DNA of 64,000 bases from Streptomyces sp. 846.5 (GTDB taxonomy: Bacteria > Actinomycetota > Actinomycetes > Streptomycetales > Streptomycetaceae): NCBI RefSeq assembly GCF_004365705.1, contig NZ_SOBN01000001.1, positions 5,504,001 to 5,568,000 of the forward strand. Reading direction: 5' to 3'. Both the position numbers and the translations under genes were made by a program. A model generated the notes under the pieces. It was not told the DNA's origin. It saw nothing but the letters and a program-made list of their open reading frames with translations, and did not search any database. Positions 7,928 through 19,748 of this stretch are shown here, piece after piece; the first letter of the stretch is position 1; every line of letters starts with the position of its first letter.

Positions 7928-9436
7928 CTAGGCCGCTGCTGTCGTGCGCTTGCGGACCCGGAGGTAGACCAGGCCGCCGATGGCGGCGATGACGGCGGTG
8001 AAGACCACGGCGCCCCACTGGTAGTACCAGTGGTCGTTGCCGTAGACCGCGGCGCGGGGCCAGCCCAGGTTGATGATCATCGCCACGCCGTACACCACCG
8101 CGAGGATGTTGACCGGCAGGCCCCAGCGCCCGAGGCTGAAGTAGGAGCCGTGATCCGGGCTGGGCCACTGGCCGCGCAGGCGGCGCAGCAGCATCGGGCC
8201 GGTCACCATCAGGTAGGGGATGTAGAAGAGGATGATCGCGACCGAGGTCAGGATGTAGAACACCCGCTGGTTGCCCATGTTCACCAGTAGCAGCGCGATG
8301 GTGAGCACGCCGGTGACGATCGCCGGGATGACCGGCACGCCCGACTTGGGCGACACCGCGGCCAGTTGCTTGCTGAACGGCAGCAGCCCGTCGCGGCCCA
8401 TCGAGAAGACCAGCCGGATGGCCGCGGTCTGCACCGCGAGGCAGCAGACCGTGATGGCGATCGCCGAGCAGATCAGGAAGGCGTCGCCGAGGCCGGTGCC
8501 GAGGGTGCTCTTGACCAGGTAGGGCATTCCGAGCGTGCCCAGGTTCGGGTCCTTGATGTTGCCGACGGCCATCATGCCGATCAGCATCAGCAGCCCGCCG
8601 GCGGCGAAGGCCGCGGTGATGGCGCGCAGGATGGCCTTGGGGGCGTGCTTCCGCGGCTCCTTGGTCTCCTCGGCCAGGGACCCGGCGGTGTCGAAACCGT
8701 AGAAGACGTAGGCGCTCATCAGGCCGGCCACCAGGAACGCGCCGAGGTAGCCCGCGGAGTGGCCGGCCCCGGTGCCCAGGGTCTCGGTGACGACCTGCGG
8801 ACCGCGCTTGATGTGGACGGCCAGCATGATGATCAGCAGGGTGACGCCGATCAGCTCGACGGCGACGCCGAAGTTGTTGATCTTGGCCATCAGTCGAACA
8901 CCGGCGATGTTCACGATGGTGGTGAAGACGACCAGGCCCAGCGCCAGCACGATGGCGTTCTTGGCGCCGCCCGGAGTGCTGGTCAGGCCCGCGTCGGCGG
9001 AGCCGCCGACGATCTGGAAGGCGAGCGAGACCTGCGGCAGGATGATCTGGTAGGCGACGGCCACCGCGGCGGCGGTGACGATCGATCCGATGATGATGAT
9101 CCAGCCGGACATCCAGCCGGTGAACGGCTTGGCGATCTGCTTGGACCACTGGTAGACGGAGCCGGCGATGGGGAACTGACCGGCCATCTCGGCGAAACAG
9201 AGGGCGACGGCGCCCTGGCCGATGAAGACGATCGGCCAGGTCCAGAACATGGCCGGTCCGCCGGAGGCGAAGCCGAAGCCGAAGAGCTGGAAGACTCCGG
9301 TCATGATGGAGATGTAGCTGAAGCCGGCGGCGAAACTGGAGAAGGAGCCGAGGGATCTCTCCAACTCCTGCTTGTAGCCGAATCCTTCGAGGTCGGTGAC
9401 GTCGTTGCCCGGTGGGGCGGTGGTCTCGGTGCTCAT
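7928..9436 (-). CDS. APC-superfamily amino acid/amine permease
   Basis: A 502-residue integral membrane protein with about twelve hydrophobic segments, starting at MSTETTAPPGNDVTD (9436). The first segment carries the APC-type stretch SFAAGFSYISIMTGVFQLFG, and VYQWSKQIAKPFTGWMSGW follows. It is separated from the upstream betaine aldehyde dehydrogenase gene by 97 bp with no hairpin visible, so the two probably form one operon. Import of choline, glycine betaine or a related methylamine is the likely role from context; the APC family alone does not fix the substrate. Confidence 0.82.
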   Translation of the reverse strand: MSTETTAPPGNDVTDLEGFGYKQELERSLGSFSSFAAGFSYISIMTGVFQLFGFGFASGGPAMFWTWPIVFIGQGAVALCFAEMAGQFPIAGSVYQWSKQIAKPFTGWMSGWIIIIGSIVTAAAVAVAYQIILPQVSLAFQIVGGSADAGLTSTPGGAKNAIVLALGLVVFTTIVNIAGVRLMAKINNFGVAVELIGVTLLIIMLAVHIKRGPQVVTETLGTGAGHSAGYLGAFLVAGLMSAYVFYGFDTAGSLAEETKEPRKHAPKAILRAITAAFAAGGLLMLIGMMAVGNIKDPNLGTLGMPYLVKSTLGTGLGDAFLICSAIAITVCCLAVQTAAIRLVFSMGRDGLLPFSKQLAAVSPKSGVPVIPAIVTGVLTIALLLVNMGNQRVFYILTSVAIILFYIPYLMVTGPMLLRRLRGQWPSPDHGSYFSLGRWGLPVNILAVVYGVAMIINLGWPRAAVYGNDHWYYQWGAVVFTAVIAAIGGLVYLRVRKRTTAAA

Positions 9437-9533
9437 GGGTCGCTCCAAATGCAGGGCTGCGGGGGAAGTAGCTGCGCGGAGGATCGGAGGGTAGAGCCGG
9501 AGGGGGTCTGAGGGACAGGGAGTTGACGGGGTG

Positions 9534-11030
9534 TCAACCGGCGAACCACCGCTGGGGAGCGGGACTGACGGTGCGCCAGATGTGCTTGGCCTCCTGGTAC
9601 TCGTGGAGTCCAGAGGGGCCGAGTTCGCGTCCGGTGCCGGACTGCTTGAAACCGCCCCACTCGGCCTGCGGCACATAGGGGTGGTAGTCGTTGATCCAGA
9701 CGGTGCCGAGCCGCAGCCGGGCGGCGACGCGCTCGCCGCGCCCGGCGTCCTGGGTCCAGACGGCGCCGGCCAGGCCGTAGGGGGTGTCGTTGGCGAGGGC
9801 GACGACCTCGTCCTCCTCGTCGAAGAGCTCGACGGTGAGGACCGGGCCGAAGACCTCCTCGCGGATGATGGTCATCCCGGCGTGGCAGCCGTCCAGCACG
9901 GTGGGGCGGAGGAAGAAGCCGTCCTGCAGCCCGGGTTCGAGAGGGCGGCCGCCGCCCGCGCGGAGGACGGCGCCCTCGGCGAGGGCGCCGGCGATGTGGG
10001 CCTCGACCTTGGCCCGGTGCTCGGCGCTGACCAGCGGGCCGGTCTCGGAGTCCTTGTCCAGGCCGTTGCCGACCCGGATCAGCTCGGCGCGGCGGGCGAG
10101 TTCGGCGACGAACCGCTCGTGCAGGCTGCGGTGCAGCAGCAGCCGTGAGCCGGCCGAGCAGACCTGGCCGGAGTGCACGAAGGCGGCGGAGAGCGCGAAG
10201 TCCACGGCGGCGTCGAAGTCGGCGTCGGCGAAGACGATGTTGGGGTTCTTGCCGCCGAGCTCCAGGGCGACCTTCTTGACCGTCTCGGCGGCCGCGCGCA
10301 TCACCGAACGGCCGCTGACCCCACCGCCGGTGAAGGAGACCAGGTCGACCAGCGGGTGCTCGGCGAGCACCGCGCCCACCGCGCCGCCGCCGAGGACCAG
10401 GTTGGCGGTGCCGTCCGGCGCGCCCGCGTCGGCGAGCTTCTCCTGCAGGATGCGGAACAGGCCCACGGTGGTGAGCGGGGTGACCTCGCTGGGCTTGGCG
10501 ACTACCGTGTTGCCCGCGCCGAGCGCCGGGGCGACCTTCCAACTGATCTGCAGCAGCGGGTAGTTCCACGGGGTGATCAGGCCGCAGACGCCTACCGGCT
10601 CGTACACCACACGGCTGACCACGTCGGGCCGCCCGACGTCCACCGCGCGGCCGGCCTCGGTGGCGACCAGGGCCGCGTAGTAGCGGAAGACCGACGTGGC
10701 GTCGTCCACGTCGATCCGGCCCTCCTCCAGGGTCTTGCCGGTGTCCAGGGTCTCCAGCCGGGCCAGCTCCTCGCGCTGCTCCTGCAGGGCCTCGGCGGTG
10801 GCGGTGAGCACGGCCGCGCGCCGCGCGGCGGGGGCCTGCGCCCAGGAGCCCTCGTCGAAGGCGGCGCGCGCGGCACGGATCGCCCGGTCCACGTCGTCCG
10901 TGGTGGCCTCGGGGACCTGGGTGATCACGGACGCGTCGAAGGGGTTGACGACGGCGCGTTGTCCGCCGTCGGAGGCTTCTGTCCACTCGCCGTTGATGAA
11001 CAGGGAAGCTGCGTCACTGGCTAGGGGCAT
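9534..11030 (-). CDS. betB: Betaine-aldehyde dehydrogenase (aldehyde dehydrogenase family)
   Basis: A 498-residue ALDH. The start at MPLASDAASLFING (11030) follows GAGGAGG. The family motifs are complete: ITPWNYPLLQISWKVAPALG near residue 155, the catalytic Glu in VALELGGKNPN, and the nucleophile in SGQVCSAGSRL. The product of choline dehydrogenase, betaine aldehyde, is its expected substrate, giving glycine betaine and NADH. The usual SFTGS turn reads SFTGGGVSGR here. It is first in an operon with the APC permease, under a promoter with two inverted GTTGCGCA elements. Confidence 0.87.
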   Translation of the reverse strand: MPLASDAASLFINGEWTEASDGGQRAVVNPFDASVITQVPEATTDDVDRAIRAARAAFDEGSWAQAPAARRAAVLTATAEALQEQREELARLETLDTGKTLEEGRIDVDDATSVFRYYAALVATEAGRAVDVGRPDVVSRVVYEPVGVCGLITPWNYPLLQISWKVAPALGAGNTVVAKPSEVTPLTTVGLFRILQEKLADAGAPDGTANLVLGGGAVGAVLAEHPLVDLVSFTGGGVSGRSVMRAAAETVKKVALELGGKNPNIVFADADFDAAVDFALSAAFVHSGQVCSAGSRLLLHRSLHERFVAELARRAELIRVGNGLDKDSETGPLVSAEHRAKVEAHIAGALAEGAVLRAGGGRPLEPGLQDGFFLRPTVLDGCHAGMTIIREEVFGPVLTVELFDEEDEVVALANDTPYGLAGAVWTQDAGRGERVAARLRLGTVWINDYHPYVPQAEWGGFKQSGTGRELGPSGLHEYQEAKHIWRTVSPAPQRWFAG

Positions 11031-11049
11031 GGGAGAGCCTCCTCGCAGA

Positions 11050-11085
11050 GTTGCGCAATCCGGGACAGCTATCCCTATGCGCAAC
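11050..11085. promoter_or_regulatory. Inverted GTTGCGCA elements upstream of the aldehyde dehydrogenase gene
   Basis: GTTGCGCA (11050-11057) and its inverted copy TGCGCAAC (11078-11085) are separated by 20 bases, 20-55 bp upstream of the minus-strand start. The plus-strand reading GTTGCGCAATCCGGGAC matches the betA element GTTGCGTAATACGGATC at most positions. Confidence 0.5.
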
Positions 11086-11204
11086 GGTTTCGCCGAGTAT
11101 GGAAGGGGTGCCCCGGGGTGTCAAGGGGCTCCGACCGTACGACGCCTTGCTGTGATCTTCGTTGGTGATCGCCACCGGCGCGACCTGTGTGGACGCGGTC
11201 TTGA

Positions 11205-13772
<2,568 letters not shown>

Positions 13773-13798
13773 CACCCTGAACGGACAGGAGAATCGCC

Positions 13799-14965
13799 AT
13801 GACCGAGTCGTACGACGTCATCGTGGTGGGCCTCGGCGGCATGGGCAGTGCCGCCGCCTACCGGCTCGCCGAGCGCGGCCAGCGCGTCCTCGGCCTGGAG
13901 AGGTTCCCGCCGGGCCACAACCGGGGCTCCAGCCACGGCGGTTCCCGGATCACCCGCCAGGCGTACTTCGAGGACCCGGCGTACGTGCCGCTGCTGCTGC
14001 GCGCCTACGAGCTGTGGGAGCAGATCGAGCACGACTCCGGCCGTACCATCGCCACCCTCACCGGCGGTGTGATGGTCGGCCGGACGGACAGCCTCACCGT
14101 CTCCGGCAGCCTGCGCAGCGCCCTGGAGTGGGGTCTGGACCACGAGATGCTCGACGCCGCCGAACTCCGGCGCCGCTTCCCGACCTTGAACCCCGCCGAC
14201 GACGAGGTGGCCTTCTACGAGGCCAAGGCCGGGTTCGTCCGGCCCGAGTCCAGCGTGCTCGCCCACCTCTACCTGGCCGGCCGGGCCGGGGCCGACCTGC
14301 ACTTCCAGGAACCGGTCCACAGCTGGACCGCCAACCCCTCCGGCAGCGGCGTGCGGGTCACCACCGCCGAGGGCGTCTACACCGCCGAACGGCTGGTCAT
14401 CTGCCCCGGCGCCTGGGCGCCGAGCCTGCTGGACGACCTCGGCATCGACTTCACCATCGAGCGCCAGGTCATGTACTGGTTCGCGCCCCAGGGCGGGGTG
14501 GCGCCGTTCCGGCCCGAGCGGCACCCCATCTACATCTGGGAGCTGGGCGGCGGCGAGCAGTTCTACGGCTTCCCCGCCATCGACGGCCCGGGCGGCGGCG
14601 CCAAGGTCGCCATGTTCCGCGGCGGCGTCCCCTGCACCGCCGACACCATCGACCGGCGGGTGCACCCCGAGGAGGTCGAGTACATCTCCGCGCGGCTGCG
14701 CCCGCGGATCCCGGCCCTGCCCGGCCCGTTGCTCAAGGCCGCGACCTGCATGTACACCAACACCGCCGATGAGCACTTCGTCATCGCCCCGCACCCGCTG
14801 CACCAGCAGGTCACCGTCGCCTGCGGCTTCTCCGGGCACGGCTTCAAGTTCGTGCCCGTGGTCGGCGAGATCGTCGCCGACCTCGCGGTGGACGGCTCCA
14901 CCCGGCACCCGATCTCCCTCTTCGACCCCGCCAGGCTCCGCACCGACCGCGCCCTCGCCTCCTGA
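13799..14965 (+). CDS. Monomeric sarcosine oxidase / N-methyl amino acid oxidase
   Basis: A 388-residue flavoprotein of the MSOX/SolA type with the N-terminal FAD motif [22 protein letters not shown] and the family segment [17 protein letters not shown] at about residue 40. The C-terminal part [17 protein letters not shown] is typical of the family, though the covalent flavin Cys (normally near residue 315) cannot be placed with confidence by eye. It follows the dimethylglycine oxidase gene by 26 bp with GGACAGGAG before the ATG. The expected reaction is sarcosine to glycine plus formaldehyde and hydrogen peroxide. Confidence 0.87.
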   Translation: MTESYDVIVVGLGGMGSAAAYRLAERGQRVLGLERFPPGHNRGSSHGGSRITRQAYFEDPAYVPLLLRAYELWEQIEHDSGRTIATLTGGVMVGRTDSLTVSGSLRSALEWGLDHEMLDAAELRRRFPTLNPADDEVAFYEAKAGFVRPESSVLAHLYLAGRAGADLHFQEPVHSWTANPSGSGVRVTTAEGVYTAERLVICPGAWAPSLLDDLGIDFTIERQVMYWFAPQGGVAPFRPERHPIYIWELGGGEQFYGFPAIDGPGGGAKVAMFRGGVPCTADTIDRRVHPEEVEYISARLRPRIPALPGPLLKAATCMYTNTADEHFVIAPHPLHQQVTVACGFSGHGFKFVPVVGEIVADLAVDGSTRHPISLFDPARLRTDRALAS

Positions 14966-15002
14966 CGGTTCGTCAACCACTGTTCCGAGAAAGGCCGCTG
15001 CC

Positions 15003-16124
15003 GTGACCGCGACCGAGCTTCCGCCGAGCCTGATCCGCACCCTGCCCGGCTCCTCCTACACCGACCCGCAGATCTTCGCCCTGGAGCAGGAGAAGATCTT
15101 CGAGCAGATGTGGTTCTGCGCCGTGCGCGCCTCCGAGCTGGAGAAGCCCGGCGCCTTCCGCACCGTCCAGGTCGGCCGGGAGAGCGTGCTCATCACCCGG
15201 GCCCGGGACAACAGCGTCAAGGCGTTCCTCAACATCTGCCGCCACCGCGGCGCCAAGCTCTGCACCGAGGAGTCGGGGGAGGTCAAGCGGGCCTTCCAGT
15301 GCCCGTACCACGCCTGGACCTACGGTCTGGACGGCAAGCTGGTCGCCGCACCCAACCTGACCAGCATGCCCGACGTCGACCGGACCACCTACGGGCTGGT
15401 CCCGGTGCAGGTGCGGGAGTGGCTGGGCTATGTGTGGGTCTGCCTGGCGGACGAGCCGCCGTCCTTTGAAGCGGACGTGATCGGCGCGGCCACCGAGCGG
15501 CTGGGCACGCCCGAGGCCATCGAGCACTACCAGATCGACGACCTCTCGGTCGGCCGCCGGATCACCTACGACGTGAAGGCCAACTGGAAGCTCATCATCG
15601 AGAACTTCATGGAGTGCTACCACTGCGCCACCATCCACCCCGAACTCACCGAGGTGCTCCCGGAGTTCGCGGGCGGCTACGCCGCGCAGTACTACGTCGG
15701 GCACGGCGCGGAGTTCGCCGAGGAGGTCACCGGCTTCACCGTGGACGGCAGCGACGGCGTGGACCGGATCCCCGGCGTCGACGAGGCGCAGGACCGGCGC
15801 TACTACGCGGTCACCGTCAAGCCGCAGGTCTTCATCAACCTGGTGCCCGACCATGTGATCTTCCACCGGATGTACCCGCTGGCCGCCGACCGCACCGTGG
15901 TGGAGTGCGACTGGCTCTTCCTCAAGGACGTGGTCGAGTCCGGCAAGGACGTCTCCCGCTCGGTGGAGCTCTTCCACCGGGTCAACGTCCAGGACTTCGA
16001 CGCCTGCGAGCGCTGCCAGCCGGCGATGGACTCGCGCGCCTACCGGGCCGGCGGGGTGCTGGTGCCCAGCGAGCACCACATCGCCATGTTCCACGACTGG
16101 GTCACCGACCGACTGCGCGGCTGA
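15003..16124 (+). CDS. Rieske aromatic-ring-hydroxylating-type oxygenase, probable glycine betaine monooxygenase
   Basis: A 373-residue oxygenase large subunit starting with GTG at 15003. The Rieske motif is C79-R-H81 and C100-P-Y-H103; the mononuclear iron region is ENFMECYHCATIHPEL near residue 205. This is the GbcA type, which removes one methyl group from glycine betaine to give dimethylglycine and formaldehyde, and the same window encodes a separate ferredoxin and reductase. The alternative is demethylation of a related quaternary amine such as stachydrine or carnitine. It follows the sarcosine oxidase gene by 37 bp. Confidence 0.86.
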   Translation: MTATELPPSLIRTLPGSSYTDPQIFALEQEKIFEQMWFCAVRASELEKPGAFRTVQVGRESVLITRARDNSVKAFLNICRHRGAKLCTEESGEVKRAFQCPYHAWTYGLDGKLVAAPNLTSMPDVDRTTYGLVPVQVREWLGYVWVCLADEPPSFEADVIGAATERLGTPEAIEHYQIDDLSVGRRITYDVKANWKLIIENFMECYHCATIHPELTEVLPEFAGGYAAQYYVGHGAEFAEEVTGFTVDGSDGVDRIPGVDEAQDRRYYAVTVKPQVFINLVPDHVIFHRMYPLAADRTVVECDWLFLKDVVESGKDVSRSVELFHRVNVQDFDACERCQPAMDSRAYRAGGVLVPSEHHIAMFHDWVTDRLRG

Positions 16125-16192
16125 TCCCCCTGTGCGTCTCCGCGCATACGATCAGTGAGTAACCCACCCGAGAGCTGAGAGGTTGTCCCCCG

Positions 16193-17278
16193 ATGTCCCA
16201 GAAGGTGCAAGGCATCGTGGCCGGCGGCAAGGGCGCCCCGGTCCGACTGGAAACGATCATCGTCCCCGACCCGGGACCGGGCGAGGCGGTGGTACAGGTG
16301 CAGGCCTGCGGTGTGTGCCACACCGACCTGCACTACCGGGAGGGCGGCATCAACGACGACTTCCCGTTCCTGCTGGGACACGAGGCGGCCGGCATCGTGG
16401 AGTCGGTGGGCGAGGGCGTCACCGAGGTCGCGCCGGGCGACTACGTCATCCTCAACTGGCGGGCGGTGTGCGGACAGTGCCGCGCCTGTCTGCGCGGGCG
16501 GCCGTGGTACTGCTTCAACACCCACAACGCCAAGCAGCGGATGACCCTGGACGACGGCACCGAACTCTCGCCGGCGCTGGGCATCGGCGCGTTCGTGGAG
16601 AAGACGCTGGTCGCCGCCGGGCAGTGCACCAAGGTCGACCCGGCCGCCTCCCCGGCGGCCGCCGGGCTGCTGGGCTGCGGTGTGATGGCCGGTCTCGGCG
16701 CGGCGATCAACACCGGCAACGTCGGGCGCGGCGACTCGGTGGCCGTCATCGGCTGCGGCGGCGTCGGCAACGCGGCCGTCGCGGGCTCCCGGCTGGCCGG
16801 CGCGTCCAGGATCATCGCGGTGGACGTGGACGACCGCAAGCTGGCCACCGCGCTGCGGCTCGGCGCCACCCACACCGTCAACTCCCGCTCGGTGGACGCG
16901 GTCGAAGCCATCCGCGAGCTCACCGGCGGCAACGGCGCCGACGTCGTCATCGAGGCGGTCGGCCGCCCGGAGACGTACAAGCAGGCGTTCTACGCCCGCG
17001 ATCTGGCCGGCACCGTCGTGCTGGTCGGCGTGCCCACCCCGGAGATGCGGCTGGAGCTGCCGCTGCTGGACGTCTTCGGGCGCGGCGGCGCGCTGAAGTC
17101 CAGCTGGTACGGCGACTGCCTGCCCTCCCGCGACTTCCCGATGCTGATCGACCTCTACCTGCAGGGACGCCTCGACCTGGACGCGTTCGTCACCGAGACC
17201 ATCCCGCTGGACGGCGTCGAGGCCGCGTTCGCCCGCATGCACGACGGCGACGTGCTCCGCTCGGTGGTGGTCTTCTGA
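16193..17278 (+). CDS. mscR: S-(hydroxymethyl)mycothiol dehydrogenase (mycothiol-dependent formaldehyde dehydrogenase)
   Basis: A 361-residue zinc alcohol dehydrogenase. The catalytic zinc site begins at [14 protein letters not shown], the structural zinc site is [15 protein letters not shown], and the NAD motif is [19 protein letters not shown]. The [17 protein letters not shown] start and overall length match the actinobacterial mycothiol-dependent enzyme, which oxidises the formaldehyde-mycothiol adduct. Its place at the end of the demethylation operon explains its role, since betaine and sarcosine demethylation release formaldehyde. The stop overlaps the next start (TGATG). Confidence 0.9.
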   Translation: MSQKVQGIVAGGKGAPVRLETIIVPDPGPGEAVVQVQACGVCHTDLHYREGGINDDFPFLLGHEAAGIVESVGEGVTEVAPGDYVILNWRAVCGQCRACLRGRPWYCFNTHNAKQRMTLDDGTELSPALGIGAFVEKTLVAAGQCTKVDPAASPAAAGLLGCGVMAGLGAAINTGNVGRGDSVAVIGCGGVGNAAVAGSRLAGASRIIAVDVDDRKLATALRLGATHTVNSRSVDAVEAIRELTGGNGADVVIEAVGRPETYKQAFYARDLAGTVVLVGVPTPEMRLELPLLDVFGRGGALKSSWYGDCLPSRDFPMLIDLYLQGRLDLDAFVTETIPLDGVEAAFARMHDGDVLRSVVVF

Positions 17279-17907
17279 TGGCCGCCCGGGTCGAACGCCT
17301 CGTCACCTCCGGCACCTTCTCGCTGGACGGCGGCACCTGGGACGTGGACAACAACGTCTGGATCGTCGGCGACGACAGCGAGGCGATCGTCATCGACGCC
17401 GCGCACGACGCCGACGCCATCGCCGCGGCCCTCGGCGACCGGCGGCTGCTCGCCATCGTCTGCACCCACGCCCACAACGACCACATCGACGCCGCCCCGG
17501 CCCTCGCCGACCGCACCGGCGCGCCGATCCTGCTGCACCTGGACGACCGCCTCCTCTGGAAGCAGACGCACGCCGACCGCGACCCGGACGGCGACCTCGC
17601 CGACGGCACCGTGCTCAGCGTCGCCGGCACCGAGCTGCGCTCGCTGCACACGCCGGGGCACAGCCCCGGCGGCGTCTGCCTCTACGCGCCGGACCTGGGC
17701 ACCGTCTTCACCGGCGACACCCTCTTCTGCGGCGGGCCCGGAGCGACCGGGCGCTCCTTCTCCGACTTCCCGACGATCATCCGCTCCATCCGCGACCGGC
17801 TGCTGACCCTCCCGCCGGAGACCGTGGTCCGCACCGGCCACGGCGACCCCACGACGATCGGAGCCGAGGTCCCGGAACTCGACGCCTGGATCGCCCGGGG
17901 ACACTGA
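17278..17907 (+). CDS. MBL-fold hydrolase, partner of the mycothiol formaldehyde pathway
   Basis: A 209-residue metallo-beta-lactamase-fold protein with the metal-binding motif CTHAHNDHIDAA (HxHxDH) near residue 64, then TPGHSPGG and FTGDTLF for further metal ligands. Its ATG shares one base with the mscR stop, so translation is coupled. The same pair occurs in mycobacteria, where the hydrolase is proposed to act on the S-formylmycothiol product. That role is inferred from gene pairing; the fold and metal site are directly visible. Confidence 0.87.
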   Translation: MAARVERLVTSGTFSLDGGTWDVDNNVWIVGDDSEAIVIDAAHDADAIAAALGDRRLLAIVCTHAHNDHIDAAPALADRTGAPILLHLDDRLLWKQTHADRDPDGDLADGTVLSVAGTELRSLHTPGHSPGGVCLYAPDLGTVFTGDTLFCGGPGATGRSFSDFPTIIRSIRDRLLTLPPETVVRTGHGDPTTIGAEVPELDAWIARGH

Positions 17908-18045
17908 ATGACGTGACGTCAACTCCCGTTCGGTCTGCCGTGGATTCCATCTGAAGAGTGACTTGATTCACAACCTGGGCGCTCTGTCGCCGGGGCCGGT
18001 GGAGGCGCATTCTGTGGGGACCATGGCGGACCAGGGAGGCTGCGC

Positions 18046-19020
18046 GTGAGCGAGAAGCTCGGACAGACACGGATCGTGCGACTCGCGGACCCGAGCGACG
18101 CGGAGCTCGCGGGCTGGCAGCAGGTGCGGACAGCGGGCGCGGACGACTCCGGGGCCGGGTCCGAGTCCGACGCTCCCGGGCCGTCGGCGTCCGTCGTGCG
18201 CTTGCTGGCCTGGGACGGGGACACCGCCGTCGGCCTGGCCTGGGTACGGCTGCACCGCGCCGATGGCAGGCGGCAGACCGCCGACTGCCGGATCTCGGTG
18301 CTCGGTGACGGGTACGGCCAGGGCGTCGCCGCGGCGCTCCTCGACGAGGTCGTCGCGTTGGCCGTGGCGGAGGGCCGGAGCGAGCTGCTGACCAGCACCC
18401 CGGTCGGCTCCGCCGGTGAGGAGTTCCTGGTCGGGGCCGGGTTCGCGCTGCGAGCGAACTTCTGCCGACTGCGGCTGCGGGTCGCCGACTGCGACCAGGA
18501 CGCGCTGCGCGCCACCGTCAAGGCCGCGAGCGACGGCTACAGTCTGGTGCGCTGGCAGGGGGTCCCGCCGAGCGACCTGATCGGCCCCTTCGCCGCGACC
18601 CGTGAGGCGATGAACGACACGCCCGCTGACGCGCCGGACCATCTCGTCTGGGACGAGGACCGGGTCCGGGCCAACGCCCGATCCGCGGCCGATCGAGGTC
18701 AGAACCTGCTCACCGTCGCCGCGCTCGGGCTGGACGAGGAGGGCGCCGAGGTGGTCGCCGGGTTCAGCGAGATCGTCCTGGACGGCGGCGGCAGCGGCCG
18801 GGCTCGGCAGTCCGACACGATCGTGCTCCGGGGACACCGCGGCCGGGGCCTCGGCCTGTGGGTGAAGGCGGCCATGCTGGAGTGGCTCATCGGCGCCCAC
18901 CCGGAGGTGGAGGAGGTACTGACGGCCTGCCTGGTCAGCAACACCCACATGATCGCCATCAATGAGCAGATCGGCTTCCAGGCGATCCAGGGCGAGCGGC
19001 ACTACCGACTGGCCCTGTAG
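18046..19020 (+). CDS. GNAT family N-acetyltransferase (two-domain)
   Basis: A 324-residue protein with two acetyltransferase-like halves. The second contains the acetyl-CoA loop in VLRGHRGRGLGLWVKAAMLE near residue 263, then VSNTHMIAINEQIGFQ, which is typical of GNAT C-termini. The first half has DGYGQGVAAALLDEVV in the equivalent place. The GTG start follows AGGGAGG. Similar streptomycete proteins act on small molecules or antibiotics, but the substrate is unknown. It stands alone, 138 bp after the choline cluster. Confidence 0.8.
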   Translation: MSEKLGQTRIVRLADPSDAELAGWQQVRTAGADDSGAGSESDAPGPSASVVRLLAWDGDTAVGLAWVRLHRADGRRQTADCRISVLGDGYGQGVAAALLDEVVALAVAEGRSELLTSTPVGSAGEEFLVGAGFALRANFCRLRLRVADCDQDALRATVKAASDGYSLVRWQGVPPSDLIGPFAATREAMNDTPADAPDHLVWDEDRVRANARSAADRGQNLLTVAALGLDEEGAEVVAGFSEIVLDGGGSGRARQSDTIVLRGHRGRGLGLWVKAAMLEWLIGAHPEVEEVLTACLVSNTHMIAINEQIGFQAIQGERHYRLAL

Positions 19021-19115
19021 CGACCGGGCGGCACGGCAGGTGCGGCGCGGTCGGGCGGGCTAGGGTGAGCAGGGCACCACCGCCACCACCGCATCGATCG
19101 CAGGAGGTATCCGGC

Positions 19116-19541
19116 GTGGCAACCACACGTGTCGCAACGACTGTCTGGGAAGGCTCGCTGACGGAGGGCAAGGGAGTCGTCTCCCTGATCACCTCCGGTG
19201 TCGGCGAATTCCCGGTGTCCTGGGCCTCGCGGGCCGAGGCCGCGAACGGGAAGACCAGTCCGGAGGAGCTGATCGCGGCCGCCCACTCCAGCTGCTTCTC
19301 GATGGCGCTGTCGCACGGCCTCACCGGGGCCGGCACTCCGCCGACCCAGCTGGAGACCTCGGCCGACGTGACCTTCCAGCCGGGTACCGGAATCACCGGC
19401 ATCCATCTGACGGTCAAGGGCACCGTGCCCGGCCTGGACGAGGCCGACTTCGTCAAGGCGGCCGAGGACGCCAAGGCCAACTGCCCGGTGAGCAAGGCGC
19501 TTTCGGGCACCACGATCACGCTGACGGCGAGCCTGGCCTGA
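19116..19541 (+). CDS. OsmC/Ohr family peroxiredoxin
   Basis: A 141-residue OsmC-type protein starting at GTG after GGAGG. The two redox cysteines are visible in AAAHSSCFSMALSHGL and in AKANCPVSKALSG, the spacing expected for thiol-dependent reduction of organic hydroperoxides. The N-terminal VWEGSLTEGKGVVSL and the PEELIAAAHSSCFSM segment fit the OsmC subfamily rather than OhrR-linked Ohr. It is monocistronic, ending at a strong hairpin. Confidence 0.9.
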   Translation: MATTRVATTVWEGSLTEGKGVVSLITSGVGEFPVSWASRAEAANGKTSPEELIAAAHSSCFSMALSHGLTGAGTPPTQLETSADVTFQPGTGITGIHLTVKGTVPGLDEADFVKAAEDAKANCPVSKALSGTTITLTASLA

Positions 19542-19564
19542 TCCGGCGCACACCGCGCACCGCC

Positions 19565-19597
19565 CGGTGCCCCCGACCGGTCCGGTCGGGGGCACCG
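19565..19597 (+). terminator. Terminator after the OsmC gene
   Basis: A perfect 14-bp stem (CGGTGCCCCCGACC and complement) with a 5-base loop, 24 bp after the stop codon. Confidence 0.8.
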
Positions 19598-19748
19598 GCG
19601 CGTTCGGAGGGATTCGCGCCGCCGCGTCACCTGCTGCGCTGTCCCGCAGGAGTGAATCGTTCCGGGAATGGTGGCCGGGTCGATCCCGCCCATTTATGAT
19701 CACAACCGTGCGTAGCGGCTGATCGAGTGCATGTTGGACGGGAGAGTT

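Noticed and set aside
16183..17277. Upstream extension of the MBL-hydrolase frame across mscR
   Set aside because: The extension is the out-of-frame reading of mscR (Arg/Gly/Pro-rich); the true start is the ATG at 17278.
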